Source: Triticum aestivum
Taxonomy: Eukaryota > Streptophyta > Magnoliopsida > Poales > Poaceae
Reading direction: 5' to 3'
NCBI RefSeq assembly: GCF_018294505.1
Contig: NC_057809.1
Location: forward strand, 414,136,104-414,200,103
Length of the DNA stretch: 64,000 nucleotides
Positions 1 through 8,959 of the stretch are shown here, piece after piece (the stretch's first letter is position 1; each line of letters starts with the position of its first letter). A program made the translations under genes and the position numbers. The notes below the pieces were generated by a model that searched no databases, was not told where the DNA came from, and saw nothing but the letters and a program-made list of their open reading frames with translations.

Positions 1-124
1 CATAGTGTGGGCCGAACGGCCTCCGGTCGCCCAACGAACCACACCCCAAGAACCTTAAGGTATAATTTATTTATTCCACATGCATTGCTCTAGCTGCATG
101 TGGGCTTTTTCCGCTTCTGCACTC

Positions 125-395
125 GAATCTAGGTGTTGGATCAAACAGGAAAGTAGTGGGGAAAGTTGTATACCATGAATCTAGGACGTGGTTCAAAGAG
201 GAAAGGAATGGAGGAAAGTAGTGGGAAAAGTTGTATAGCATGAATCTAGGACGTGGTTCAAAAAGGAAATGAAGGGGGAAAGTAGTGGGGAAAGTTGTAT
301 CGCATGAATCTAAGACGTGGTTCAAATAGGAAAGGAATGGGGAAAGTTGTATAGCATAAATCTAGGACGTGGTTCAAAGAGGAAAGGAAGGGGGG
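125..395. repeat. Imperfect minisatellite, alternating 52- and 64-65-bp units
   Basis: Five copies of a unit beginning GAATCTAGGACGTGGTTCAA start near 125, 177, 242, 306 and 358. Spacing is 52, 65, 64 and 52 bp. The long units contain an extra 12-13 bp (a second GAAAGTAGTGGGG-like block) that the short units lack. The minus-strand open frame at 71-325 is only this repeat read through, so I do not call it a gene. Just upstream, 76-103 forms a 9-bp perfect inverted repeat (CCACATGCA/TGCATGTGG) with a 10-nt loop. Confidence 0.8.
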
Positions 396-711
396 AAGTA
401 CGAGTACATACTGGCTATCTAGCACCTACGTTGGTCGAAAAGGGAAAACAATGACAAACGCAGTACGCACATCTGTAATGAACTGATCTTTTGTTTTGGG
501 GGACAAGGCTGTAGAGTTTGAGCAGGAGTTGATTTGTTGCGGTCACATAGGGAAACGTGTCTAAAGATAACAAAACTGGGACCAACACAAACATGCTCCT
601 TGGTTGTTTGTTCTTTGTTGCAACAGACTGTGCATCACCACAGTACATCGGTAGATGCACATGGTGCTGGTGCATCCACTGTCCCGTGCAACAGTTTAGC
701 TGTTGTTAATC
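396..711. other. Unassigned intergenic sequence
   Basis: I see no gene, repeat family or conserved domain here. The two overlapping 86-codon frames (415-675 minus, 534-794 plus) have no recognisable domain and mirror each other, so they look like chance frames. Confidence 0.4.
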
Positions 712-714
712 TAA

Positions 715-1026
715 GGCCCTGTTTGGTTAAAAACTCCCTAGTCCCTACCTGCTTGGTTCCAGGGACTAAACATGGACTAGAGGTTATTAAATGACATGCT
801 AAAAGACCATGTTGCCCCTAGTAATGAACTAATAGAGACAAGGTGTGATGCATGGCAGGGGCAACTATTGGAAAAAGTCCCAAAAAGACTCTCCCTCAGG
901 GTCTTCTTTTTTAGTCCCAAATGCCCACTTTTAGTCCCTAAAAGTCCCTCCTGTTTGGTTTAGATGGGATTGACACGGAGTTTTTTTAGTCCCTCCACCA
1001 AAATGTCCCTGTAAAAAAACACCCTC
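715..1026. mobile_element. Tourist/PIF-Harbinger-type MITE
   Basis: A 312-bp non-coding element is flanked by TAA on both sides (712-714 and 1027-1029), the 3-bp target preferred by Harbinger elements. The left end begins GGCCCTGTTTGGTTA and the right end read in reverse begins GAGGGTGTTTTTTTA, matching at 10 of 15 positions. Internal AGTCCC/GGGACT motifs recur near both ends, as in grass Tourist-like MITEs. There is no transposase, so it is non-autonomous. The family is assigned from ends and TSD only. Confidence 0.55.
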
Positions 1027-1307
1027 TAATAATGCCGCTGGAAAATTGATGCAATGCCACAGTTAAAAGCAAATTACATGTTTAACGAATTTTATTGTTA
1101 ATATAATCTCTCTATTAATATTAAACAATGCCACCATTTGAGAAATGGTACTGTCTTGCTTTCTTTCCCATTTAGATAAGGTAGATGCTTCTTTTTGTTG
1201 GCTTCTGTGTCATCCACAATTATTGACCACTAGTTGTTTCCTTTGCACCTCTGTGTAAACAGGGTTATCTACTTCACCTCGTTGCCATTATGACCTTTTG
1301 TTGCACC

Positions 1308-1342
1308 GCACAAAACACTTTTGTTTTAAGAGTGTTTTGTGC
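1308..1342. repeat. Perfect 12-bp hairpin
   Basis: GCACAAAACACT at 1308-1319 is followed after 11 nt by its exact reverse complement AGTGTTTTGTGC at 1331-1342. The surrounding 1.2-2.9 kb repeats related words (ACTGCACAAG and TGTGCAAACAGGG several times), so the hairpin may come from inverted copies of that word. Confidence 0.6.
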
Positions 1343-1762
1343 AGTTCAACCAAAATGTCACACCGACAATGTTGTTTGATTGCTTGATCTTAGTGGAACT
1401 GCACAAGAGGAGATCTTACTTCCTATCCGTGTTGGCAAATTTGGTTCAGATCTTCTTCTTGTGAGTTGTTTGAATTCCGCGTCATGAGAGGTCAGTACTA
1501 GCCTTCTTTCACATGATTCTGAAGTGTGCTTTCATATGTTGTGCTACTTGTACGATAATGTTGCTTGATTTTAGTGAACTGCACAAATGAAGACAAGACT
1601 TCCAATATGTATGTGCATAGTAATATCCCATTGAGGTAAGATAAGGATATTTCACAACTGTTGTCCTGTATTTTGCCACTTTCATCAGAAAATTAGTGTC
1701 ATTGTTTAGTGCTATACTTGTGCAACCTAATTGACATGCCAAATCTTACATTGAAGGCGAAG

Positions 1763-2578
1763 CTTGTCTGTTATTGAACCAAGTGATGAAGGGGAAGAAC
1801 AAGCGGAAGAAAAACAAAATCAACTCCCGGTGCTGTAATGAAGCACTGGAACTGTGATGACACAAGTAATGATATAGTTTTGCATCTTAATTTATTGCTA
1901 TGGCTGGAACGAGCAATTGTTTTGCCATTGATTTCATGCCACTCTTAATGTAATACATAATTATCTCTACTTGTGCAAACAGGGATCTTCTTTAAAGATA
2001 CCATATATTTTTGTGGAACTGCACAAGAAGATGTTGGAAACATTAAACTAATCGAAGGGTATATAGTAAGCATGGCCACCACAGTAGATATCCACAGATG
2101 GTTCCGGAGAAGTGCTTCATCTGTATGCTCTACACAATAAGTCTCCTGACAAATGTTGGTACTCGCCCACTGATTTCATCCATATGATTGAGCTTTGTCA
2201 TCTCTATTGGTGTTGTGCTACTGTTTAGATACTGTCGTCAAAAAGTAGTATTGTCCTTGAGAAGTGCTTCATCTGTGTTGTTTTAAATATTTCCTTTCCT
2301 TTTTTCTGAGAAAACAGGGATGCTAGCATTTAGTTGTCCTCTTGTCTTTGCACAACAGGATCATCCTCCTCTGAAGAAGAATATGGAGTACGTGAAGTGA
2401 CTAGTTCCGATTATGCCAGGATGAAGAAGCCTTGTCTATCTTCTCATCAGAAGGAGCAGTTGAAGGATGGTTACATTACCCCCCACAAGACCAAACTAAC
2501 TTCAGCTCAGAAGGACTGACAAATCTCCATTTTCTTGTTGTGATGCGTGAGTACAATGTTGTTTTAGGATTCTTTCCG
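1763..2578 (+). pseudogene. Decayed B3-domain (REM-like) gene fragment
   Basis: The best-supported piece is an exon at 2359-2578, bounded by a good acceptor (CACAACAG) and a GTGAGT donor. It encodes an acidic serine/glutamate stretch (SSSSEEEYGVREV), then a linker ending TKLTSAQK. After a frameshift near 2512-2519 it continues as FLVVMREYNV, the pattern that opens a plant B3 DNA-binding domain (compare FVCTMKKTSVN in the B3 remnant at 62 kb). A second acidic exon-like piece (EPSDEGEEQAEEKQNQ) lies near 1775-1840. B3 proteins are nuclear transcription factors. The rest of the domain is not recognisable downstream, so this is a broken remnant. The domain is assigned from pattern alone, without alignment. 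Confidence 0.45.
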
Positions 2579-3178
2579 GTGAGTTCCATTTTTCTAAAAG
2601 TGTGCTCTACATGGACAATGTAGGTGCATGTTTAAACTATCAATTCATAATACAGTTTGCTTTATACTAATCACTTTTTTGTATTTGTGCAAACAGGGGT
2701 GCTCAGCTTGATTTCAATGGGAACTGCACAAAATGTTCATGAATACATCGAATCATTCATTTCCACCACAAGAAAGGAGGTGTCGAGCGAATTTGGTAGG
2801 TTTTGGTGGAATTGCACAAGAAGAACAACTGGTTTATTTAGCACGAGGTGCCATGACAATGTTCGAACTGATGGCAAACCCTGCACATTCCACAATCATA
2901 GGCATTTGATATTTTGGAATGGGACAACCTTATCAAATTTTGCTCATTGATTTTAGCAAGAAGACATGTGTTTGATATTTTCGAATGGGACGCCCTTTGC
3001 TCTCAGCAGTGTCGATCCATTTTTCTTTATTCTTTAGTTGTGAAGTAAATATTGGCTCTGACATGTGAATCACTGAGATGCATAATCATCGATTGTTTTG
3101 AATGTTCTCTATGAATTGTCAGGCTTGTGTGTTTTATTGCAATGTACAGGAATGCTAAAAAGCTGCTCAAACTCTTTG
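2579..3178. other. Unassigned, probably decayed intron or exon sequence
   Basis: This lies downstream of the B3-like exon. An acceptor-like TGTGCAAACAG occurs near 2686-2697 and the word AACTGCACAA recurs near 2722 and 2811. The 97-codon frame at 2657-2950 has no domain I can name. It may hold further decayed exons of the B3-like gene. Confidence 0.3.
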
Positions 3179-3180
3179 TA

Positions 3181-3306
3181 CTCCTTCTGTTCCTTTTTAC
3201 TTCGCACATTGTGAAAGTGCATACTTTTTTCTATAAGATTGGTCAAAGTAGAGATACTTTGACTGGAGACAAAACTTGTATGCAGACTAGAAAGGACCGG
3301 AGGGAG
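3181..3306. mobile_element. Stowaway (Tc1/mariner) MITE
   Basis: A 126-bp element is flanked by the dinucleotide TA (3179-3180 and 3307-3308), the Tc1/mariner target. The left end CTCCTTCTGTTCCTTTTTAC and the right end in reverse, CTCCCTCCGGTCCTTTCTAG, agree at 15 of 20 positions and match the CTCCCTCCGTTCC Stowaway terminus common in Triticeae. It has no coding capacity. Confidence 0.85.
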
Positions 3307-3514
3307 TACATGTGAAACTGCTGCAAACGAGGTGATCACCCTAGGAATAATGCTAGTACGTATTGTTTTGCATGTTCATCCAATGCCAGTGATACAAGAA
3401 TTCGAACAAATCAAAATAAATGCATTCATACACGGTCGGATTTCATATAAACATGCCGGATTTCATTACATTTCATACATTCTTCAACTAAAAAGGGGTG
3501 CGCTGGAGGTATAA

Positions 3515-3650
3515 TTAATTAACCGAAGCTACCCACCTGCATCTGGGCTCAAGTTCTCTAGCAAATGACTGTATCGCATGAGCTTGCTCAACCACGGAGC
3601 GCTCTTCAATCATCATGTAATCATAGAATTGCTCCATGATGTGCAGCTCA
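3515..3650 (-). pseudogene. C-terminal fragment of an unidentified minus-strand gene
   Basis: Reading minus from about 3650 gives a protein-like run containing MEQFYDYMMIEERSVVEQ and ending RCRWVASVN before a TAA at 3515-3517. Upstream in this frame there is a TAA near 3685. The frame differs from that of the intact ORF at 3943-4476, so the two are not one continuous frame. It could be a last exon or a frameshifted tail of that neighbour. I do not recognise the family. Confidence 0.35.
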
Positions 3651-3744
3651 GTGCCAGCAACCGGAGGGTAGCAGCGGTGGCCTTACTTGGACCCGAGCGG
3701 CGGCGACCTACCGTGTTCTACTCTTCCTCGTTTTCTGTGTGGCG

Positions 3745-3935
3745 CGGCCTCGTTGGCAGCGGGGCGGGGCCTCGGCAGAACCAGCGATGTCCTTTGTCTC
3801 GTTGCCGGTGGGCGGCACCTCGGTAGAGCAGGGGAAATCCTCCCCCTCGTTGGCGGCAGGGTGGGGCCTCGGCTGAGCTGGTAGTGTCCTATGCCTCGTT
3901 GTTGGCGCCGCGGGGCCTCGGTGGAGCAAGGCCTC
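3745..3935. repeat. GC-rich degenerate tandem repeat, about 50-bp period
   Basis: Four diverged copies of a unit centred on CTCGTTGGCGGCGGGG-like sequence followed by GGCCTCGG occur at about 3747, 3796, 3851 and 3894. The long minus-strand frame 3708-4235 crosses this repeat and overlaps the better ORF in another frame. I treat it as a shadow. Confidence 0.5.
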
Positions 3936-3942
3936 GTCGACG

Positions 3943-4476
3943 CTAGCGGAGCAGGGACTCGTCGGAGCCGACATTGTCCTCTGCCTCGTCCTCGGTCTCG
4001 CCAAACATCGCCTCGCCCGCTTCATCGCCCTCTTTGTAGGTGGCCGCAGCCTCCACCACCCACATGCGGTACCGCCAGTGCTCGAGGCGGCCCTCGCGGG
4101 CGGAGCGGTACGAGTCGAGCAGCGCCTCCTGCTCCGCCCACTCCGCGGCGATCTGCTCCTCTGCCTGCAGGTGCTCCTGGAGAAGATGGTGGTTGTAGGC
4201 GGCGTCGGCCTGCGCCTCCCAGAACTGCTCCTCACACTTCTGCATCACCGTGTCCACATATTGGGCACGAGCCTCATCGATGGTCATGGTGAAATGCGCC
4301 AGCGAGGATGGCACGGAGGAGGGGGTTGGCGCCGGATCGTCGACTACCATGTTCTCCATTGGGACGTCGTCGTCCTCTGGTGGCCTGCCGGCCAGCCAAT
4401 CGGCAGCAATGGCTGCCATCTCCTTGTGGTCTGTTGTCCGCCCGTCCCGAAGAGTGCTGGAGCGCGAGGAAGCCAT
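3943..4476 (-). CDS. Small acidic, Ala/Glu-rich protein of unknown function
   Basis: This is an intact 177-codon minus-strand ORF from an ATG at 4476 to a TAG at 3943. The product begins MASSRSSTLRDG, has an acidic patch (PPEDDDVPMENMVVDD, about residues 33-48) and then a Glu/Gln/Ala-rich segment, about residues 68-150, with alternating hydrophobic residues that looks helical or coiled-coil. I see no signal peptide, membrane segment or catalytic motif and do not recognise a named family. The start is favoured because a TATATAAA box lies 73 bp upstream (4549-4556). Coding-like remnants with a similar feel occur at 4865-5300 (RHLLNEH) and 62880-63070 (DRHILEEH), which suggests a dispersed grass family. 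It is the most gene-like intact ORF in the window, but expression is unproven. Confidence 0.5.
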   Translation of the reverse strand: MASSRSSTLRDGRTTDHKEMAAIAADWLAGRPPEDDDVPMENMVVDDPAPTPSSVPSSLAHFTMTIDEARAQYVDTVMQKCEEQFWEAQADAAYNHHLLQEHLQAEEQIAAEWAEQEALLDSYRSAREGRLEHWRYRMWVVEAAATYKEGDEAGEAMFGETEDEAEDNVGSDESLLR

Positions 4477-4548
4477 GGTGGGCAGTAGTGGTGTGGACAG
4501 GAGAAAGGGAACGGATGCGGATGACTGCGGCTATGGCTGGCGCAGCAG

Positions 4549-4556
4549 TTTATATA
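4549..4556 (-). promoter_or_regulatory. TATA box of the 3943-4476 ORF
   Basis: TATATAAA on the minus strand is centred about 75 bp upstream of the ATG at 4476. The spacing fits a plant TATA box with a 40-50 nt leader. The position supports this start codon. Confidence 0.5.
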
Positions 4557-4864
4557 GCAATGGTGGATGGCGGAGGGACGGACGTGTGGCGTTGGAGTAG
4601 CCGCCTCGGCAACCGTGTATCATTAATGTGGGCGGCAGAAGGACGGATGGACGACACTTGTGTCGTTTGAAGGCGCAGCAATCGCCTGCACCGGGAAGCG
4701 GGGCAGGCGGCGCTGACCGTTTCGGGCGGAAAGCGCGCGCGGGTGAGGGAGGCAGTCTGGGTGGGCCAGGGTAGTCACACTCATGCTTGGCAGCGGGTCG
4801 GTCCAGTAGCCGAACATGCTGGCTCGCCAGCTAGCTCGCTGAGCTGAGCGACGACAATCATACG

Positions 4865-5300
4865 ATGGACGTAGCTTCCGACCAAGAGCCGGCGCCACTG
4901 TCCAAGCCGGTTCATGCCGTGTTCACCATAGAGCAGGTGCGGCCGCACTTCGACGCCCTAATGGCGGAAGAGCTACCAGCACAGGAGGACCTGTGCTGCA
5001 ACCGCCATCTCCTCAACGAGCACCGGTGAACAAGCGAACGACAATGCCATCGCGGACATGTGGCCCTATGATCCTGGCTTCCCGAATGAGCAGCGGCGCT
5101 GTATCAGACCATCCGTAGGGCCTGCGAGGCCCTCTCCGTCATCCTTCGAGTTGTTGCGCTCGCCGTGGCGCCACCGTCTCGCGTTGTCAACATGGTCAAC
5201 GGACATGAGGATGAGGACATGACTTTACTTGGAGAGGATGACAGTGGGGACCCACCAGGGCCACAGCCACACGTACGCAAGTGCCTCCATATTAGTATAT
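4865..5300 (+). pseudogene. Frameshifted ORF of unknown family
   Basis: An ATG at 4865 opens 54 codons (MDVASDQEPAPLSKPVHAVF... to NRHLLNEHR) to a TGA at 5027-5029. Protein-like sequence then continues in a second frame (ANDNAIADMWPYDPGFPNEQ) and, after another shift near 5095, in a third frame (LYQTIRRACEALSVILRVVA, then an acidic run GHEDEDMTLLGEDDSGD) to a stop at about 5300. Coding-like composition in three successive frames points to one ancestral gene with two small indels. It is divergently placed relative to the minus-strand ORF at 3943-4476, about 390 bp apart, so the two may once have shared a promoter region. Function unknown. Confidence 0.45.
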
Positions 5301-5654
5301 AAAGCTATAAAAAAATTGCTTCCTCCTGGTTTCCTGACATCACGGTCCCACACCATTGTCAACCTATGTAGTCAATAAACGAGAGAATTGCACAAGAAGC
5401 GGCTGGCAGCTGGGACCAAGCAGCTCGAGCAGTATTTGTGTTTTTGAGGTGTGAGCACTGCAGAGTTTTTCTTGAGCGATGTTTAGCCCAGATATTAATT
5501 TTTCTCCTCTGAACAACAACGAAAACATCGCTGCAGGTATTAACTAGGCGAGCTGTGGCCCATCTAGCCTAGGCCAGATATCCAGCCCAGATATTAAATT
5601 TTTCAAGCTGAAAATGGCTAGCCCAGCTATACTTTTTTAGGAATACCCAGGCAA
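5301..5654. other. Unassigned AT-rich spacer
   Basis: It contains repeated GCCCAGATATTAA words (about 5487, 5585) but no gene. It may be the eroded left flank of the CACTA-type arm that follows. Confidence 0.35.
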
Positions 5655-8639
5655 GGTCAAGTTGTTATTCTCCGCCCCTCTGGGCTGCAAATCTTTCCTA
5701 GGAGGGATGCATTAGGCTTAACAAGAAAATGGGCTTTAAGAAATAATAAATGGGATGTAATTATAAAAACTAGGCAGTAACTATAAAAAATGCACCAAAC
5801 ACGTAATTACTTTATAAAATATTATTTTTGCATATTGAAAATTTTAATTTCATTAATTGTTGCGAGCACAAAGTTTCGTTGGATTTTTACGTAACATAAA
5901 CTTATATTGAAATTGTATTTAATCTGACTAGAAATTTTGGGATAAAAATATTTCGGATCCCATCAAAATGTGGGAAATTTTATTGAATTTTGTTTTGAAC
6001 AGTTGGTTGAAATGGGTTGTACTTCTAAAAAATTGTAAATGGGTTGTAGCAAATTCCATTAGAATTTAAAATTTGGCTACACATTCTTACAAATCTCAAA
6101 TGGGCTATAAGTTCTCTGACACACACTTGTGGCCTTACTAAGTTGACGCGTCCCCTAAAAAAGAGAGTTGACGCGTATGCAAGGATTTGTCAACTTATAG
6201 TCAACACACGGTTCTAGCAGCAGTGGCCGTTGGATGTCCATCCAATGGATGTCGTGCTTCTTCTTCAATCTCAGATATTCTAGCTTCACCCGCCCAAAAA
6301 ATGATTCCTCCGCCTGACATCTAGGGTGCACCGTTTCGGAAGCTGACCTGTGAGCCTAGTAAGTTGACGCGTACCAAGGGCTTTGTCAACTTAGTCAATG
6401 CGTCGTCGTCGTGTTCATGGGGAGCCAACCTCTGGTCTTCTAGGGCGCACCGATTCCGCCCCCTGACATCTGGGGCGCACCGATTCTAGCTGCAGTGACC
6501 GTACGATGTCCGTCCAATGCCCATCGTGCTTCTTAAACCTCTGGTCTTCTTGCTCCAGTCGCTCAAAGCAGCGCCGGTCGTGCCGCCTCCTCCTGCCTCC
6601 CGTGGCCGGCTATGCTGCCACGGAGGCCTCACCGCCCCTACTACTGCCACCACTGGCCAGGCCATCCCTCCACTCACCCACACCCCCTGTTATTCTACGG
6701 CGACGGCAGCCTCACACCGCAGCCGAACCAGTGGACCCTCGTACTCCTCTCCGCGTGGGTATCCACTGCCGCGTCTTCCCCGGCTCCACGTTGTCCCCTT
6801 CCTAGGCCTCACTGTTGTCCACCGCCGTGGTTTCCTTAGTTCGGCGTGGTCAATGTGGTCAATGACCGACTTCCATCGGAAGAGTACTGTATGTGGAGAG
6901 GCTGGCAGCTGGGTCCACGGCAGCCACAAGGAAGTGCCACCTTATTATGCGCAAAATAATTATTCCTCCACCTGATAGCTGGGACCCACCAGCTACATCT
7001 TCGCATGCAAGGAAGTGCCTTCGGGCAAAAAAACGATTCACCCCCCTGACTGCCGTGACCCACCACCTACATCTTCGCACGCAAGCAAGTGCCTGATAGT
7101 AGGGACCCACCTGGTCGAAGCGTGCGTAGTGTTTTCATTCTGGTCATGAATGTGTACGTACATACTGGTCCATGTAGAGGCGCGTACGTAGCATGTACAC
7201 GTACGTACAGCGGCCAGTGTGCAAGAAAGAAAATATGGCCATGTACGTACATACGGGCAGGGTCTCGAACGCCTACTCACGCATACGTACGACTAGGGCT
7301 CGTTTACATGGCTGGGTCGGAATGGAGAAACAGCGTCATCATCGTGTTCATGGGGAGCCAACCGGCTGGGTCGGAACGGAATGCGTCGTCATGTTCATCG
7401 GGAGGGCTTGGATGGAACAGCCGATGGAAACCAGGCCTGGCGTACCGCACAATGGAGGAAACGGCGTTGTGTTCGACCGGCCACGTTTGAAACGGGATCC
7501 TGTTCATCGGGAGGGGTCTAGCATACCGCAAAACGGAGAAAACGGACCTCCTACGGTCTAAAAGGAGGTCCTGTTCATCGGGATGGGTGTGGCGTACCGC
7601 AAAACGAAGGAAACGGACTTGTGTTGGAGCGCTACGGTCGAAACGGGGGTCCTGTTCATCGGGAGGGGTGTGGCGTACTGCAAAACGGGGCTCCACGAGA
7701 TACTGTTCATCTCCATCGTCGACCCCCTCCAGCCTCCACGGGCTATTGTTCATCCACCATCGACCTCCTCCAGCCTCCACCTGCGACTGTTCATCCACGG
7801 GCTCCTGTTCATCCAGCCTCCACCGCGCGCTACTCCACCGGCTACTATTCAACCAGCCCTCTCCATGGGCTCCTGTTCAACCACCCCTCCATGGGCTACT
7901 GTTCATCCAGCTCTCCACCATCTAGTGTTCATCCAACCCTCCACGGGGTGGTCCTGTTCATCCAGCCCTCCACGCGGTCCTGTTCATCCAGCCCCAACCG
8001 GCTCGATCGATCGGGGTCCTATTCATCCAGAGGCAACGCCACGGGGTCCTGTTCATCCACCCCCACTGGGAACTGTTCATCCAACCCCCTCCCCCCAGCA
8101 ACGCTCATTGTTCATCCAGAGGCAATATCGATCGGCTTCAATTAGCAGCAGTAGCGAAGGAATCGCTCGATCGGCTTCAGTTAACAGCCATCGATCGATC
8201 GCTCGGGTTCAGTAACGCGTAGCCTGCAGTGCAATCGCTCGGGTTCAGTAGGCGAACGCCTCGCTCGGGTTCAGTTAGAGCCCAACGCCTCGCACCCACT
8301 CGCGTGCGTGTACGAGAGAAACACGCAAACCTTTGTGCATCGCTCGGCCCTGACCACCCACCGTAACCGGGAACACCCCGATATTTTCCTCGCCCTCGCT
8401 TCTGCCACGGTTTTTTCCATCATGGACGGCCCAAAGAATGTCATGCAGCTGCGTCTCCGGCCCGCCCAGGACGAAAAGCCCATTTGCTGTCATTATTTTT
8501 TGTCATAGAAGTAGGAGCTCCCCACATTTATGATGATACCGGGTTTTGTCACAATTATCATCATAGAAGTGTCATAAGTATGACAGGAAAAAAATTTGTT
8601 CGGCCCAAAATGTCACGGATGTGTCTTTCTTTTGTAGTG
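5655..8639. mobile_element. CACTA-type transposon terminal arm, copy 1
   Basis: The right end reads, on the minus strand, CACTACAAAAGAAAGACAC at 8621-8639, the CACTA terminal signature of En/Spm elements. The last 1.3 kb is packed with short direct repeats typical of CACTA subterminal regions: CTGTTCATCC at 20-40 bp spacing (7320-8130) and TCGCTCGGGTTCAGT (8150-8280). A homologous arm in the same orientation lies at 58475-61330. No transposase and no opposite CACTA terminus were found upstream, so this is a terminal fragment or a non-autonomous derivative. The 210-codon plus frame at 7583-8215 is the subterminal repeat array, not a gene. The strand of the parent element is unknown. Confidence 0.65.
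7319..8130. repeat. CACTA subterminal repeat array (TGTTCATCC)
   Basis: About two dozen copies of TGTTCATC, followed by a C or G, occur at irregular 20-60 bp spacing, embedded in GC-rich sequence and all in one direction. Such arrays in CACTA elements are the usual binding sites for the element's TNPA-like protein; that role is family knowledge, not shown here. Irregular spacing and lack of unique spacers rule out a CRISPR array. Confidence 0.7.
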
Positions 8640-8959
8640 CATGGGATTACTCCTGCAAGGGTCAATCACAACATGTGTTTTGTAACAAAAATGCATCTTG
8701 ATGTTCCCTGCAATGCACATGCATCTTGCTAGTTATAGAAGAAGCCCACACGGGCATCTTGCCGCAGGGTGTGCCACCGACCCAAACTCCTTTTTTCAGA
8801 CGCTTAGGTGCACCGGATGGCGTGCCATGCTACAAAATGTAAAAAACAGCTCCAATTTTTTTAAAACTTGTTATCTTCAAACTAGCCACACCCATCTCTC
8901 ACCTCATCAAAACAGCCTGAGGAATATATTTTGAGTGAAGCATAATTTTCCGGATTTGT
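8640..8959. other. Unassigned spacer between the CACTA arm and an LTR remnant
   Basis: It begins with CAT directly after the CACTA terminus, a possible 3-bp target duplication whose partner I could not find. There is no gene. The right part may belong to the truncated LTR that follows. Confidence 0.3.

Noticed and set aside
3708..4235. 175-codon minus ORF, Arg/Pro-rich
   Set aside because: It overlaps the better-supported ORF at 3943-4476 in another frame and crosses a GC-rich tandem repeat; its composition is that of a shadow frame.
6506..6975. Overlapping frames of 99-152 codons in the CACTA arm
   Set aside because: Several overlapping frames on both strands of GC-rich transposon sequence; not kept in the homologous arm at 59.0-59.7 kb.
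7319..8130. CRISPR-like array of short repeats (TGTTCATCC)
   Set aside because: Spacing is irregular, there are no uniform unique spacers, there is no cas gene, and the array ends at a CACTA terminus in plant DNA. It is a transposon subterminal repeat array.
7583..8215. 210-codon plus-strand ORF, Ser/Pro/His-rich
   Set aside because: It is the CACTA subterminal repeat read through; similar frames occur in the second arm (60206-60845).
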